NCBI GenBank assembly: GCA_016721565.1
Contig: JADKHW010000023.1
Coordinates: 1-64,000, forward strand
DNA: 64,000 nt
Direction: 5' to 3'
From: a bacterium
Lineage (GTDB): Bacteria > Electryoneota > RPQS01
In this document: one piece after another, positions 53,398 to 62,374 of the stretch
Layout of the letters: every line of letters starts with the position of its first letter
How positions within the stretch are numbered: position 1 is the first letter of the stretch
The notes under the pieces: generated by a model
Databases searched by the model: none
What the model saw: only the letters and a program-made list of their open reading frames with translations
What the model was told of the DNA's origin: nothing
Position numbers and translations under genes: made by a program

Positions 53398-53777
53398 GAG
53401 TAGTATTCTTTATTGCAATCGCAGTATGGTTTGTGTCGTGCACTTCGCCGACGGATTCCACGCCGGATGTACCTAATTCGGAAGACACGCACACGCTGAC
53501 GGTTGAAGCGCGACCGAGCGCCATTCCGGCAGACGGAGTTTCGCACACGACGATCTTTGTTGAGTATCGTGTCAACGGTGAGCCGGTGGCGGACTCGACG
53601 CGGATCATTTTGTTGAATCCGATGGGCGTGCTGAATGCCGGGACGATTTACACGATTGCAGGCGTCGCGTTGGATACATTAACGGCTGACACCGTTGCGG
53701 GTTTGGGTTGGTTGATAGCATATGCAGATGGAATACGCGATAGCGCAGAAATCATGTTTACGGAAAATACGCCTTGA
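53394..53777 (+). CDS. Small lipoprotein with invasin/Ig-like domain
   Basis: The 127-residue product has a lipoprotein signal (VVFFIAIAVWFVSC) and then one Ig-like domain of the Big_1/invasin type (LTVEARPSAIPADGVSHTTIFVEYRVNGEPVAD). Its start overlaps the preceding stop (ATGA) and the next gene's start overlaps its own stop, so these genes are co-translated. It is probably anchored in the outer membrane and exposed. Confidence 0.65.
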   Translation: MRVVFFIAIAVWFVSCTSPTDSTPDVPNSEDTHTLTVEARPSAIPADGVSHTTIFVEYRVNGEPVADSTRIILLNPMGVLNAGTIYTIAGVALDTLTADTVAGLGWLIAYADGIRDSAEIMFTENTP

Positions 53778-54850
53778 TGAAAACAAAAGTATTGACAATT
53801 CTCGCGCTTGCGCTAATCTTTGCGGCGTGCGGTAGCGGCGGATCTTCGGGGCCGACCGAGCCTGTTGGTCCGGCGGAGTTTGCAATTGAATATTGCCGCG
53901 TGGTGGAGGTTGACGGCCGCATGCGCGTCGAGTGGCTGGCGAATCGTCCGACGACGGGAGAGTTTCGCTTTGGTGAAACGGTGTTCACGCAGCTCATCAA
54001 CATTAATGTGATGGCGGACACGCACAGCGTCGGATTGACGGGTTACACATTTAATACGAGCTACATCTATCGTTTGACGGCGATTGACGGTGAAGGCAAT
54101 CGCTTGGACTGCGCAGGTGAATTTCAAACGCCAGACAAGGCGACGCCCGAGCCGATAATTTCGCAGTTTATGATTCAAGAGATTACTGAATCGTCGGCGA
54201 AGATCACTTGGCAGACGGATGAGGATGCTTCGACGATACTCTATTATGGAGTGGGAAGCGTTCACGATTCGATTGCGATGACGACGCCGACGATGGATCA
54301 CGAAGTTGTGTTGGATAATCTAACACCTTCGACGAATTACGCGCTGAGACCTGAAGCGGTCGATGCGGATGGTTTGCGCGGGATTGGGCCGGATAGCGTG
54401 TTTGCAACGGCGGCGCGGTTGACGTTGTGGATGCCGTCGATGCAATTGACGCTTGGCGACACGACACTTGTACCGGTGAATCTTGAGGCCGCGAGTGATT
54501 TGGCGGCGCTGCAATACTCGATTACGTTTGCGGAAGGGAATGTGGAGATCGTCGGCATTACGGCGGGGCCGTTTTTCGATGACAACGAGGGTTTTAACTT
54601 CTTCCGCAATATTCAGAACGGGGACAATCGCGCGACAAACGCGATGACGTGGGTGATTGAATACAACGGCAACGACCGCGTCGGGACGGACGCGGACGGA
54701 AACGGCGTTGTCGCGTACTTACAGCTTAGAGGACTTGCACCAGGCTCGGCGGGGGCTGCGTTTGATGCGGATTCGACTTTTGGTTTGGACATGTTCGCGC
54801 AAATGCGTTCGTGTTCGCTGCGCACCGGAACGATTACGGTGATACCGTAG
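53777..54850 (+). CDS. Lipoprotein with FN3-like and cohesin-like domains
   Basis: The 357-residue product from ATG 53777 has a lipoprotein signal (ILALALIFAAC). After an Gly/Ser/Pro linker come a first sandwich domain, an FN3-like domain (about 125-205, SAKITWQTDEDASTILYYGV) and a cohesin-like domain (about 210-355, LTLWMPSMQLTLGDTTLVPVNLEAASDLAALQYSITF). Cohesins bind dockerins, which the next gene's product appears to contain. Anchoring as lipoprotein plus a binding module fits a surface receptor for the large secreted protein. Confidence 0.6.
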   Translation: MKTKVLTILALALIFAACGSGGSSGPTEPVGPAEFAIEYCRVVEVDGRMRVEWLANRPTTGEFRFGETVFTQLININVMADTHSVGLTGYTFNTSYIYRLTAIDGEGNRLDCAGEFQTPDKATPEPIISQFMIQEITESSAKITWQTDEDASTILYYGVGSVHDSIAMTTPTMDHEVVLDNLTPSTNYALRPEAVDADGLRGIGPDSVFATAARLTLWMPSMQLTLGDTTLVPVNLEAASDLAALQYSITFAEGNVEIVGITAGPFFDDNEGFNFFRNIQNGDNRATNAMTWVIEYNGNDRVGTDADGNGVVAYLQLRGLAPGSAGAAFDADSTFGLDMFAQMRSCSLRTGTITVIP

Positions 54851-54912
54851 GCACAACTTTGAACTTAAATACTTTCACATATCCGGTAAATAAAACCCGG
54901 GACTTTGGGAGA

Positions 54913-57900
54913 ATGACCATGCGAAATTGGCACATCCTGTTGCTATCATTGCTCATCACGTTGATGAGTATTCCGGCGGCTTTTGGCGCGGAATCTTACC
55001 GCTCATTTATTGAGTGGAATGGGCCGTACTATCATGTGCGCCACGGTTTGACTGCGGATTCGAGCAGCTATCTTGACTATCAAGTCAATAGCCCGCTGCC
55101 GCTTTACTCCACGCCGTTCTCGTCACCGACAGCGGTTGAGCTGTTCGGTTCGGTGTCGGCACAGCGCGCGTTTGTGGTTGATCATGACCATCGCCGCGTG
55201 CAGGTGTTTGCCACTCCGGCGAATTGGAATGTTGAAGCATTGGCTTACAGCGCGACTCCGGTGCAAGGAAACTACGGCGGACGCTCGGTTAAGTGCACTT
55301 ACGGTGAAACCGTTCAAAGCAGCGAGCGTATTTGGGTTAACGGTAAGTTCTTTAAGCGCGTGAACTCACTTACGGGTTACGGCGTTGCTGATTCGGTTTA
55401 CACGATGGCTTACACCGGCGTACCAAACACGGGTGGTGTGGCAACACTGCCGCTTGGTTGGGACTTAACTGCAACTGATAGCGTGCGCGTGGAATATGCG
55501 TATGCGACTCCGCCGGGATCCCCTGGTGTGGGTGATGTGGATTATGTTCTCTATCAATCGACTCCGACGGATATTCCGTTGCAGTTGAATGAGGCTACAT
55601 CATTGACCGACCCGGCAATGACGGATTTGAGTTCACTTGCGCTGAACGCATCTGTGCGTTCGGGCGTAGTGGTTGATCTCTATTTGGTGAACGCTTTGAC
55701 AGGCGGCAACGGCACGCTGGCAAGCTATGACTTGACAAATATCGGCGCAGGTGGTGATTTCACGTTTGTCGATTCGTATCCGGGTTTGATGGGTCGTCCG
55801 TACGACGTGGAAATCGTTGATCGCGGTACGAATGCTGACGGTGCAGTTGCCGAAGGCACTCCGTCCGGCGCGGCAAACTCGACATTAGACGAGAGCATCA
55901 TCAATGAGAACACCTATCTCGGTCACGACTATCGCATCACATTCGCGTTTGACACAAGCTCGACGATGAACGGGATGGACACTCCGGATGCTCAAGAAGT
56001 TGATTTGGTGTGGGACGTTGCTCGTGGCCGCTTGCACATGGTGACGACGTCTGATAACGCAAGTCCGGGTACGGCGTACAGCTACTCTAATGACTACGGT
56101 CAGACGTGGTCAACACCAGTAACAATTTCCGATGCAACATTGACGGCTGCGCATGATCGTCCGCGCATTGCAATCGAGAGCACGGGCAATTTGCACATCG
56201 TCTATGAAGCGGTTAATGGCGGCGGCGATCGTCATTTGTATCATTCGACTTCATCTGATGGTTTGAGCTGGTCGGCGGATGTTGAACTCACGACTGCGCT
56301 GACGCCTTCCACTGTTGCGGAAAATCGCTATTGCAACTTGCTCGTTGATCCGTCCGACAATGTGTATTTAATTTGGGCGGGTGACGACGATGTTTACTAC
56401 CGTGTCTATAGTGGATCGTGGGGAGCGGCTTCGCTCGTCGCGACCGGCACTGGCACGAGCTTCTCGGCTCCGCATGCGGTGATGGATAACGTGGGCCGCA
56501 TCTATATGGCCTATGTTTCCGACGCTGTGGCACCGGCTACTATTAGCTACATGATGTTCAACGGTGCTGTGTGGGGAAGCTATGAGTCCGGCGGTTTTAC
56601 GGCCACGACTCCTGATCCTGTAACTACAGCATCCGGTTTTGTTGCTGACGGCGGCGGTCGCGGTGAAGCATTCCCGCTTCCGCAAATCGCGTTGGTTGAC
56701 GGAGCAGTATGGGTGTTCTGGGCTGGCACAGGTGTGGAAACTTATGGTACTGATCAAGCTGACTTGCGCTACAACATGATCGACGCGCTGGACGGCAATT
56801 TCACGTTAGCCGCCGGAACACCGATTACCACGAGTGATGCCGTTGCGCCGCTGGCGTTCAGTATCGCCGTTGATGAAAACAACGACATTCATGTGCTGTA
56901 TCCGTATGGTACGGCGGTGGATCAGGAAGGATTGCGTTACAAGAAGTACACAACCGAAACAGATACTTGGTCACCTCTGGCGACGGATGTCGGTCGAGAA
57001 ATCTTTGAAGAAGGTTCTGCCGGAACTGTGTTTGCACTCGAACCGCGTTTAGCTTGCCCGACAATAGCGGGTCAAGTTGCACCAATGCTTGCGTGTTCGA
57101 AGGCTTATACGGCGCTTGGCGGTGGTTCTGCGCGCGGTATGTTCAAGGTAATTGACGGTATCATTTCGATCACCGATCAGACGACGCTTGCTGAAATTCA
57201 AGCGTGGCGCGTGTGGACGCACAATGTGGCCGATGTTTCCGGTATTCCGGGTTTATCCTTCACGATCACAAATACGGCTGATGATATTTCATCCACCGAT
57301 AATGTTGATGGAACAAACTTTAATGTCGGCGACTACTACGACCTTAATGGCACGCCGGCTGAAAAGAACGACGTGCTGTTTGTGACCGATACGGATAATC
57401 ATCGCGTGAAAGTAATTCGCGCGTATGAGAATATTGACAATTGCTTTGCTGGCGACGTGCGCTGGGATGTTCCCGGTCAGTCGGACGGCACTCCGGGTCA
57501 AACGTTTAAGCTCGCTACGGTTGGCGGTGAAGAGTCGTTCACTGTTTGGGCGAGCGCTGACAGCGTGCCGTGGACGATTGTGGATGATCTCTTGATTGCT
57601 GGTCCGGCGGATCGCTATTGCGAAATAGATCGTTACACGAAGGAGATTCGTTTCGGTGACGGTGCGCACGGTGTTGTTCCCACAAACGGCACGTTCATTC
57701 GTGTGATGTATGAAGAGTCCGTGGACGAAGCGGAATTTGGCACGCTTGGCTCTGCGAGCGGTCAACTTTCGTATCCGCGCGGTGTGGCGGCGGCCTATAA
57801 CGACAATCTCGGTGTCTATGACGTTTACGTTTGCGACACGGGCAACGATCGTTTGCAGAAGTTTGCTTACAGCCCGAATTCGAGTTTGAATCCGGCATCG

Positions 57901-59730
57901 TGGACAAGTTCCAAGGTGTCGTGGACGGCGGTGAGTAGCGGAACAGACTTGGTGAATGCTCCGCAGGACATCGAAGTGATTACACTCAACAACGAAGTTT
58001 ATCTTGTGGTAAGCGACAACGGTAATGACCGTCTCGTAATCTATAAGGATACTGAAGCGACGAACTCCGGCGGCAACGGCGCGCCGACATTTGTTGCGCA
58101 GACCGGCAGCACAGGAAATGCGCTCAATCAGTTTGTCAATCCGATGGGTCTTGGCGTGATGGCCGAAGACAGCGGATTGGTGATTCTGGCGGCGGACGGT
58201 GATCGTGATCAAGTCGTGAAGATTCTTCAGCGCGATTGGCTGACGACGCTTGGCAGCGACAGCACCGACGGCACGGACAGCACGGGTGTTACGCCTGAGC
58301 TTGCCATTGTTGACGGTCTTGACGACGACAGCTATCTCTTACTGCAACCGGGCGCGATTCGTACGCTGCGTCTTGTGATGAACAATCCTGATTCGCTCGT
58401 GTCGGTGCGCGCAACTTGCACGTTCCCGCAGGCGATGATTCAAGTGCTGAACATCAGCGAAGGCAATTTGTGGAGTGGCGAGCGTTTCACGAACACCGTG
58501 TTCCTGACGGCTGTTGACAACACGGCAGGCACGTTTGAGATCAATGCCTCGATGGTCGGTGATGATGACGGCCTTTCGCTCAACACATCGCGCATCGTGG
58601 CGACCATTACGGTGCAAGCGTTTGCTGCGATGACGGTTCCGGGAACGGGCGCGGTGAGTTTTTCGAGCACAACCGATTTGCGCGGCGTGGGTAACATTGT
58701 TGTCACAAACGGTTTGCGTTCGGGCGTTACATTGCGTGCGGGACGTTTGGCGGATATCGCGACGACGAGCGGTACGCCTGGTCACGCGCCGAATATAGTG
58801 CCAGAGCCTGACGGCCAGATTAACTTTGCTGACGTGAATATCTTTACGCAAGGTTGGAACGGCGACGGTGTCACGTTTGATCCGATTGCGGATATTGGAC
58901 CGTATCTTGGTTCAACCATTCCGAATCTGATTGCAAATCCGGATGCTCGTTTAGATGCGTTTGACTTGCTTTCGCTTTCGACGATGTACACTTGGTTCAA
59001 CAGCCAGAGCGGCGCTTCAATAGCTCCGCGTGAAGACGGCGGCAGTAATCTTGACGACACAGGACAGTTGCGTATCTCATATCTCAAGCAGGAGTCAACG
59101 ACTCGTGTGACGATTGAGATGCCGAATGCCGAGCAACTCACGTCAGCGCATCTGGTGGTTGAAGTGCTTAACCCTGAAGCTATCGTGACTGACGTGATGG
59201 AAGGAAATCTGTTGGGCCGCAACGCCCAGACGATATTCCTTGCTCATCATGACGGCGCGTTTGCCGATATCAACATTGGCCGTTTGAGTCCGGAGAATCC
59301 GGGTGTTTCCGGAAGCGGAACGCTGGCCACGTTGGAAATTGCGTTGTCCGAAAATGTTACGCCGGTTGTGCGCGTGCGCTACGAACTGCGTGACAATGAA
59401 AACAACTTGGTCGGTATGGGACAGACGAGCGAAATCAATTCGGCAATTCTGCCGAACGACTTCGGTCTCAAGCCTGCCTATCCGAATCCGTTTAACCCGA
59501 GCACGAATCTTACGTTCACTCTGCCCGAAGCCGCGAATGTCACCTTGCGTGCATTCAACGTGATGGGTCAGCAAGTGAGTACGATTCTCGAACGTCGCTA
59601 TGAAGCCGGTGAGCATTCGCTGGTTTGGAATGCAGAAAATTCCAAGAGCGCGCTGCCGACCGGTGTGTACTTCCTGCGTCTCGATGCGCTGGGCCGCTCG
59701 AGTTTGCAGAAGGTAGTCTTGATTAAGTAG
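54913..59730 (+). CDS. Giant secreted protein: BNR/NHL repeats, cohesin-like and dockerin-like modules, T9SS tail
   Basis: ATG 54913 is preceded by GGGAGA and gives a signal peptide (LLLSLLITLMSIPAAFGA); 1605 residues. The body has BNR/Asp-box motifs (SNDYGQTWSTP, STSSDGLSWSAD), then NHL-like repeats (VYVCDTGNDRLQKF, VVSDNGNDRLVIYKD) around 950-1080. A cohesin-like domain spans about 1155-1310, and a dockerin-like pair follows (PDGQINFADVNIFTQGW and PDARLDAFDLLSLSTMY, about 1325-1395) with Asp/Asn spacing typical of calcium-binding loops. A second cohesin-like stretch precedes the T9SS tail (AYPNPFNPSTNLTFTL). It is intact over 4.8 kb. Export by T9SS to the surface and interaction with the lipoprotein encoded upstream are inferred. 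Confidence 0.8.
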   Translation: MTMRNWHILLLSLLITLMSIPAAFGAESYRSFIEWNGPYYHVRHGLTADSSSYLDYQVNSPLPLYSTPFSSPTAVELFGSVSAQRAFVVDHDHRRVQVFATPANWNVEALAYSATPVQGNYGGRSVKCTYGETVQSSERIWVNGKFFKRVNSLTGYGVADSVYTMAYTGVPNTGGVATLPLGWDLTATDSVRVEYAYATPPGSPGVGDVDYVLYQSTPTDIPLQLNEATSLTDPAMTDLSSLALNASVRSGVVVDLYLVNALTGGNGTLASYDLTNIGAGGDFTFVDSYPGLMGRPYDVEIVDRGTNADGAVAEGTPSGAANSTLDESIINENTYLGHDYRITFAFDTSSTMNGMDTPDAQEVDLVWDVARGRLHMVTTSDNASPGTAYSYSNDYGQTWSTPVTISDATLTAAHDRPRIAIESTGNLHIVYEAVNGGGDRHLYHSTSSDGLSWSADVELTTALTPSTVAENRYCNLLVDPSDNVYLIWAGDDDVYYRVYSGSWGAASLVATGTGTSFSAPHAVMDNVGRIYMAYVSDAVAPATISYMMFNGAVWGSYESGGFTATTPDPVTTASGFVADGGGRGEAFPLPQIALVDGAVWVFWAGTGVETYGTDQADLRYNMIDALDGNFTLAAGTPITTSDAVAPLAFSIAVDENNDIHVLYPYGTAVDQEGLRYKKYTTETDTWSPLATDVGREIFEEGSAGTVFALEPRLACPTIAGQVAPMLACSKAYTALGGGSARGMFKVIDGIISITDQTTLAEIQAWRVWTHNVADVSGIPGLSFTITNTADDISSTDNVDGTNFNVGDYYDLNGTPAEKNDVLFVTDTDNHRVKVIRAYENIDNCFAGDVRWDVPGQSDGTPGQTFKLATVGGEESFTVWASADSVPWTIVDDLLIAGPADRYCEIDRYTKEIRFGDGAHGVVPTNGTFIRVMYEESVDEAEFGTLGSASGQLSYPRGVAAAYNDNLGVYDVYVCDTGNDRLQKFAYSPNSSLNPASWTSSKVSWTAVSSGTDLVNAPQDIEVITLNNEVYLVVSDNGNDRLVIYKDTEATNSGGNGAPTFVAQTGSTGNALNQFVNPMGLGVMAEDSGLVILAADGDRDQVVKILQRDWLTTLGSDSTDGTDSTGVTPELAIVDGLDDDSYLLLQPGAIRTLRLVMNNPDSLVSVRATCTFPQAMIQVLNISEGNLWSGERFTNTVFLTAVDNTAGTFEINASMVGDDDGLSLNTSRIVATITVQAFAAMTVPGTGAVSFSSTTDLRGVGNIVVTNGLRSGVTLRAGRLADIATTSGTPGHAPNIVPEPDGQINFADVNIFTQGWNGDGVTFDPIADIGPYLGSTIPNLIANPDARLDAFDLLSLSTMYTWFNSQSGASIAPREDGGSNLDDTGQLRISYLKQESTTRVTIEMPNAEQLTSAHLVVEVLNPEAIVTDVMEGNLLGRNAQTIFLAHHDGAFADINIGRLSPENPGVSGSGTLATLEIALSENVTPVVRVRYELRDNENNLVGMGQTSEINSAILPNDFGLKPAYPNPFNPSTNLTFTLPEAANVTLRAFNVMGQQVSTILERRYEAGEHSLVWNAENSKSALPTGVYFLRLDALGRSSLQKVVLIK

Positions 59731-59754
59731 AACGCCATCTGCCTTGACAAAAGA

Positions 59755-59787
59755 AAACGGGGCGGCTCTTAGTGAGCCGCCCCGTTT
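59755..59787. terminator. Bidirectional terminator after the giant protein
   Basis: Arms AAACGGGGCGGCTC (59755-59768) and GAGCCGCCCCGTTT (59774-59787) with a 5-base loop; convergent genes on both sides. Confidence 0.9.
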
Positions 59788-59811
59788 GATATTCTTGAGA
59801 ATGAAAGTTTG

Positions 59812-61191
59812 CTATTCGAAGATCGGAGTCACGCGGAAGAACTCGATGGTTGTGGTCGGTTGAAACTCGATTGAAGTGATCGTCGGCGCGAAATAGTCTG
59901 GGAAGAAATTGTTGAATTCTGCGTCGTCGCTGCGATCAAGTCTATAGGAAGTTGCGCCGGGGCTTGTAGTCCAACTCAAGCGCACGTTGCCATTCTCTGT
60001 TGCTTGAATTGAAAGCAAAGTTTCAAACGGTTGATAGATGCGCACGAGCTTTTGCGCGGCATCGTAGGTCAAGAGTTCATCGAAACCGGAGGAGACAAAC
60101 TTCTTTTGCGGCACGCCTTGAATTTCGGTTGTTGAGTCCACCAATACTCCGGTGCGGCCATCGTAAACAAGGAAGCGGCTGTTTTGCAAAACCAGAAAAT
60201 CCTCGCCCGGTGCGTTTCTTACGTAGGCCGAAAGTGTGGTGTCGGCGATGGCGAGGTTCGTGAATTCGATTGCGCCGGTTGCGGCGTTGTAGCAATTGCC
60301 GTTGGAGTAGAAGATGCGTTTTGTGCCGTCGAAGTCTTCTTGAGCAACGACGCGGCCAGGCAACTCGAAAGTGTCCACATTGGTTGATTCGAAGTTTCCG
60401 TCTCGTTCACCATATCCAATTGCATAGCTATTAACATCCGGTAACTCGCATATAGGGGTGCTCCGAACACGATATTCACTAATATATGCCATTGCCAGCA
60501 ATGGAGATCGTCGGTAGAATTGGAAGCTTGAGTACCACAATTGCGTTCCTACTTCTGCCAAAACTGGAAAGGCGGTACCAATTGCTCGATACCGAGTTAC
60601 ATGACAGTTGTAATGATACTCTTCCTGATTGCTCCGGATTCCAGCAACAACAAGCCACTCTGCTGTGTTTGGAAGCGCAGGCCAAACATCAATTCCATTA
60701 AAGTAGTAGTGTGTTGCGTCCCAACCCTCCGAGAACAATGTTTGGCGCATGGCAACTGTGTCTCCTTGCAGATCGAAGTAATAAAGATCGTGTCTGCGAT
60801 CCAATTCGGTGTAGGCGTGAGCAACAGCGCAAAGCCCTGTGTGGCCCGGGAGCGAAAGCAACGCTAACCCTGACCATCTAAAATTCAGATCCCAAGCGTT
60901 ATACTCCTCGCGCGAGAAAAGATACTGCTGCACATTTTCGTTCGAGCGAGTCTGATACCAAATAGTATCAACAGCTACTGCAATGAGGTACTCCTCATAA
61001 GTTGAGTCCACTCCCCAAACCGTTTCCCCTTCTGTCAATGCCGCCCAACCAAAACTCGTAGAGTCCTCAACATGCTGTACGTCCCATGTCACCGTGCGTG
61101 CGGGAAGCTGGATCTCCGTGACGAGCCGCAGGGGGATTGTGGCTTGCGCGGAGGTGAAAAGTATGGATAAGAAAAGGAGGGCGTACAGCAT
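59812..61191 (-). CDS. Secreted propeller-like protein with a final FN3-like domain
   Basis: The 459-residue product has a signal peptide (LYALLFLSILFTSAQA). The central part is beta-rich with repeated Tyr/Asp motifs (LYYFDLQGDTVAMRQTL, KRIFYSNGNCYNAATG) and looks like an irregular propeller. The last 80 residues (LLSIQATENGNVRLSWTTSPGATSYRLDRSDDAEF) are FN3-like. I see no T9SS tail and no catalytic motif. It stands alone; a possible promoter lies directly before it. Confidence 0.55.
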   Translation of the reverse strand: MLYALLFLSILFTSAQATIPLRLVTEIQLPARTVTWDVQHVEDSTSFGWAALTEGETVWGVDSTYEEYLIAVAVDTIWYQTRSNENVQQYLFSREEYNAWDLNFRWSGLALLSLPGHTGLCAVAHAYTELDRRHDLYYFDLQGDTVAMRQTLFSEGWDATHYYFNGIDVWPALPNTAEWLVVAGIRSNQEEYHYNCHVTRYRAIGTAFPVLAEVGTQLWYSSFQFYRRSPLLAMAYISEYRVRSTPICELPDVNSYAIGYGERDGNFESTNVDTFELPGRVVAQEDFDGTKRIFYSNGNCYNAATGAIEFTNLAIADTTLSAYVRNAPGEDFLVLQNSRFLVYDGRTGVLVDSTTEIQGVPQKKFVSSGFDELLTYDAAQKLVRIYQPFETLLSIQATENGNVRLSWTTSPGATSYRLDRSDDAEFNNFFPDYFAPTITSIEFQPTTTIEFFRVTPIFE

Positions 61192-61196
61192 GTTTC

Positions 61197-61224
61197 AATT
61201 TACCACAGAATTTGCGGAATTCAA
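61197..61224 (-). promoter_or_regulatory. Possible promoter, TTGAAT-N16-TAAATT
   Basis: Minus strand TTGAAT (61224-61219), 16 bases, TAAATT (61202-61197) followed by G, 5 bases before the start codon, so the leader would be absent or near zero. Confidence 0.35.
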
Positions 61225-61249
61225 CGGCGAAACGGTCAGATTAGAAAAA

Positions 61250-61280
61250 GAAAACAGCGACTAAGGCGCTGTTTTCTTTA
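61250..61280 (-). terminator. Terminator downstream of hldD
   Basis: Arms GAAAACAGCG (61250-61259) and CGCTGTTTTC (61267-61276) with T/A-rich flanks on both strands. It is the first hairpin after the hldD stop, about 110 bases on. Confidence 0.65.
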
Positions 61281-61387
61281 GAATCGAATGCATGGGTGGC
61301 AAGATGAGAGGCTTAGTATCTGATTTGAAAAGCACTTTTGCAGATTCCGGCCGGGTTGCGGCGGCCTTAACCCAGCTCGGCGACAAT

Positions 61388-62368
61388 TCAAACGTCCGCC
61401 AAATAGCGGGAGTCTTTGTCCATGTAGTCGCGGACGTAGCTTTGGACGAACTCGCCGAAGCGGTCGGTGAATTTGGGTAGGCCTGCGGCGTAGAACTTGG
61501 TCATGTCGGCGCAGGTTTCGTATTGATAGCGGCTCTGCAAATCATCGGGCATCGGGAAATATTCGATGTTCGTTTGTTTGCCGAGCGCTTTGAAGACGTT
61601 TTCTGCGAGTTGGTTATAGGTGTGCGGAGTGCCTGTGCCTAAATTGAAAATGCCGTTGACGTTTGGTTTGTCGAGCAGGAATTTGATTCCGGTCAATACT
61701 TCGGCGATGTGAATGAAATCGCGGCGTTGTTCACCGTGTTTGAAATCGGGGCGGTGTGATTCGAACAAGCGGACTTTGTTGGTGTCGCGCACTTGCGGAT
61801 AGGCATGCAGAATCACGCTGGCCATGCGGGCTTTGTGATATTCGTTGGGGCCGAAGACATTAAAGAAACGCAAGCCTGCGACTTTGTCTTGCAGCTTGTG
61901 CTCCAAGACCCACATATCAAACAGCCACTTTGAAAAACCGTAGGCATTCAGCGGGCGCAGCTTGGGCGTCAACTCATCTTTGTCGGAAAAGCCGAGTGCG
62001 CCGTCACCATAGACCGCGGCAGATGATGCGTAGATGAAACGCGCGTTGTTGGCCAATGACCACTCGCAAAGAATCCGCGAGTATTCGTAGTTCCACGTCA
62101 TCAGGAAATCCACATCGGTCTGTGTCGTGTCCGCGCACGCGCCCATGTGTACAACGGCTTTGATTTCGCGTGCCCACTCTGCGTCTTCGAGTGCGTTGAA
62201 CAAATCCCCGCGATCCACAAACTCTTTGAATTTGAGACCGCGCAGATTCTTCCACTTCTCGGTTTTGCCGAAGCTATCCGCCAGAATCAAATCGGTGACG
62301 CCGCGCTGGTTCAATGACCACACGACCGCACTGCCGATAAATCCCGCCGCTCCTGTTACTAAAATCAT
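61388..62368 (-). CDS. hldD: ADP-L-glycero-D-manno-heptose 6-epimerase
   Basis: The 326-residue extended short-chain dehydrogenase has the NAD(P) motif GAAGFIG (residues 6-12), the catalytic SSAAVYGDG region with YGFSK, and signatures that fit the ADP-heptose epimerase (RFFNVFGPNEYHKARMASV, FKHGEQRRDFIHIAEV). It makes ADP-L,D-heptose for LPS core synthesis, supplying the GT9 enzyme encoded at 41993. It starts 6 bases after the stop of the GH13 gene, so the two are co-transcribed. Confidence 0.93.
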   Translation of the reverse strand: MILVTGAAGFIGSAVVWSLNQRGVTDLILADSFGKTEKWKNLRGLKFKEFVDRGDLFNALEDAEWAREIKAVVHMGACADTTQTDVDFLMTWNYEYSRILCEWSLANNARFIYASSAAVYGDGALGFSDKDELTPKLRPLNAYGFSKWLFDMWVLEHKLQDKVAGLRFFNVFGPNEYHKARMASVILHAYPQVRDTNKVRLFESHRPDFKHGEQRRDFIHIAEVLTGIKFLLDKPNVNGIFNLGTGTPHTYNQLAENVFKALGKQTNIEYFPMPDDLQSRYQYETCADMTKFYAAGLPKFTDRFGEFVQSYVRDYMDKDSRYLADV

Positions 62369-62374
62369 GCGCTA

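Noticed and set aside
61292..61480. A 62-residue plus-strand frame between the propeller-like gene and hldD
   Set aside because: It overlaps the end of hldD in antisense and has no support.
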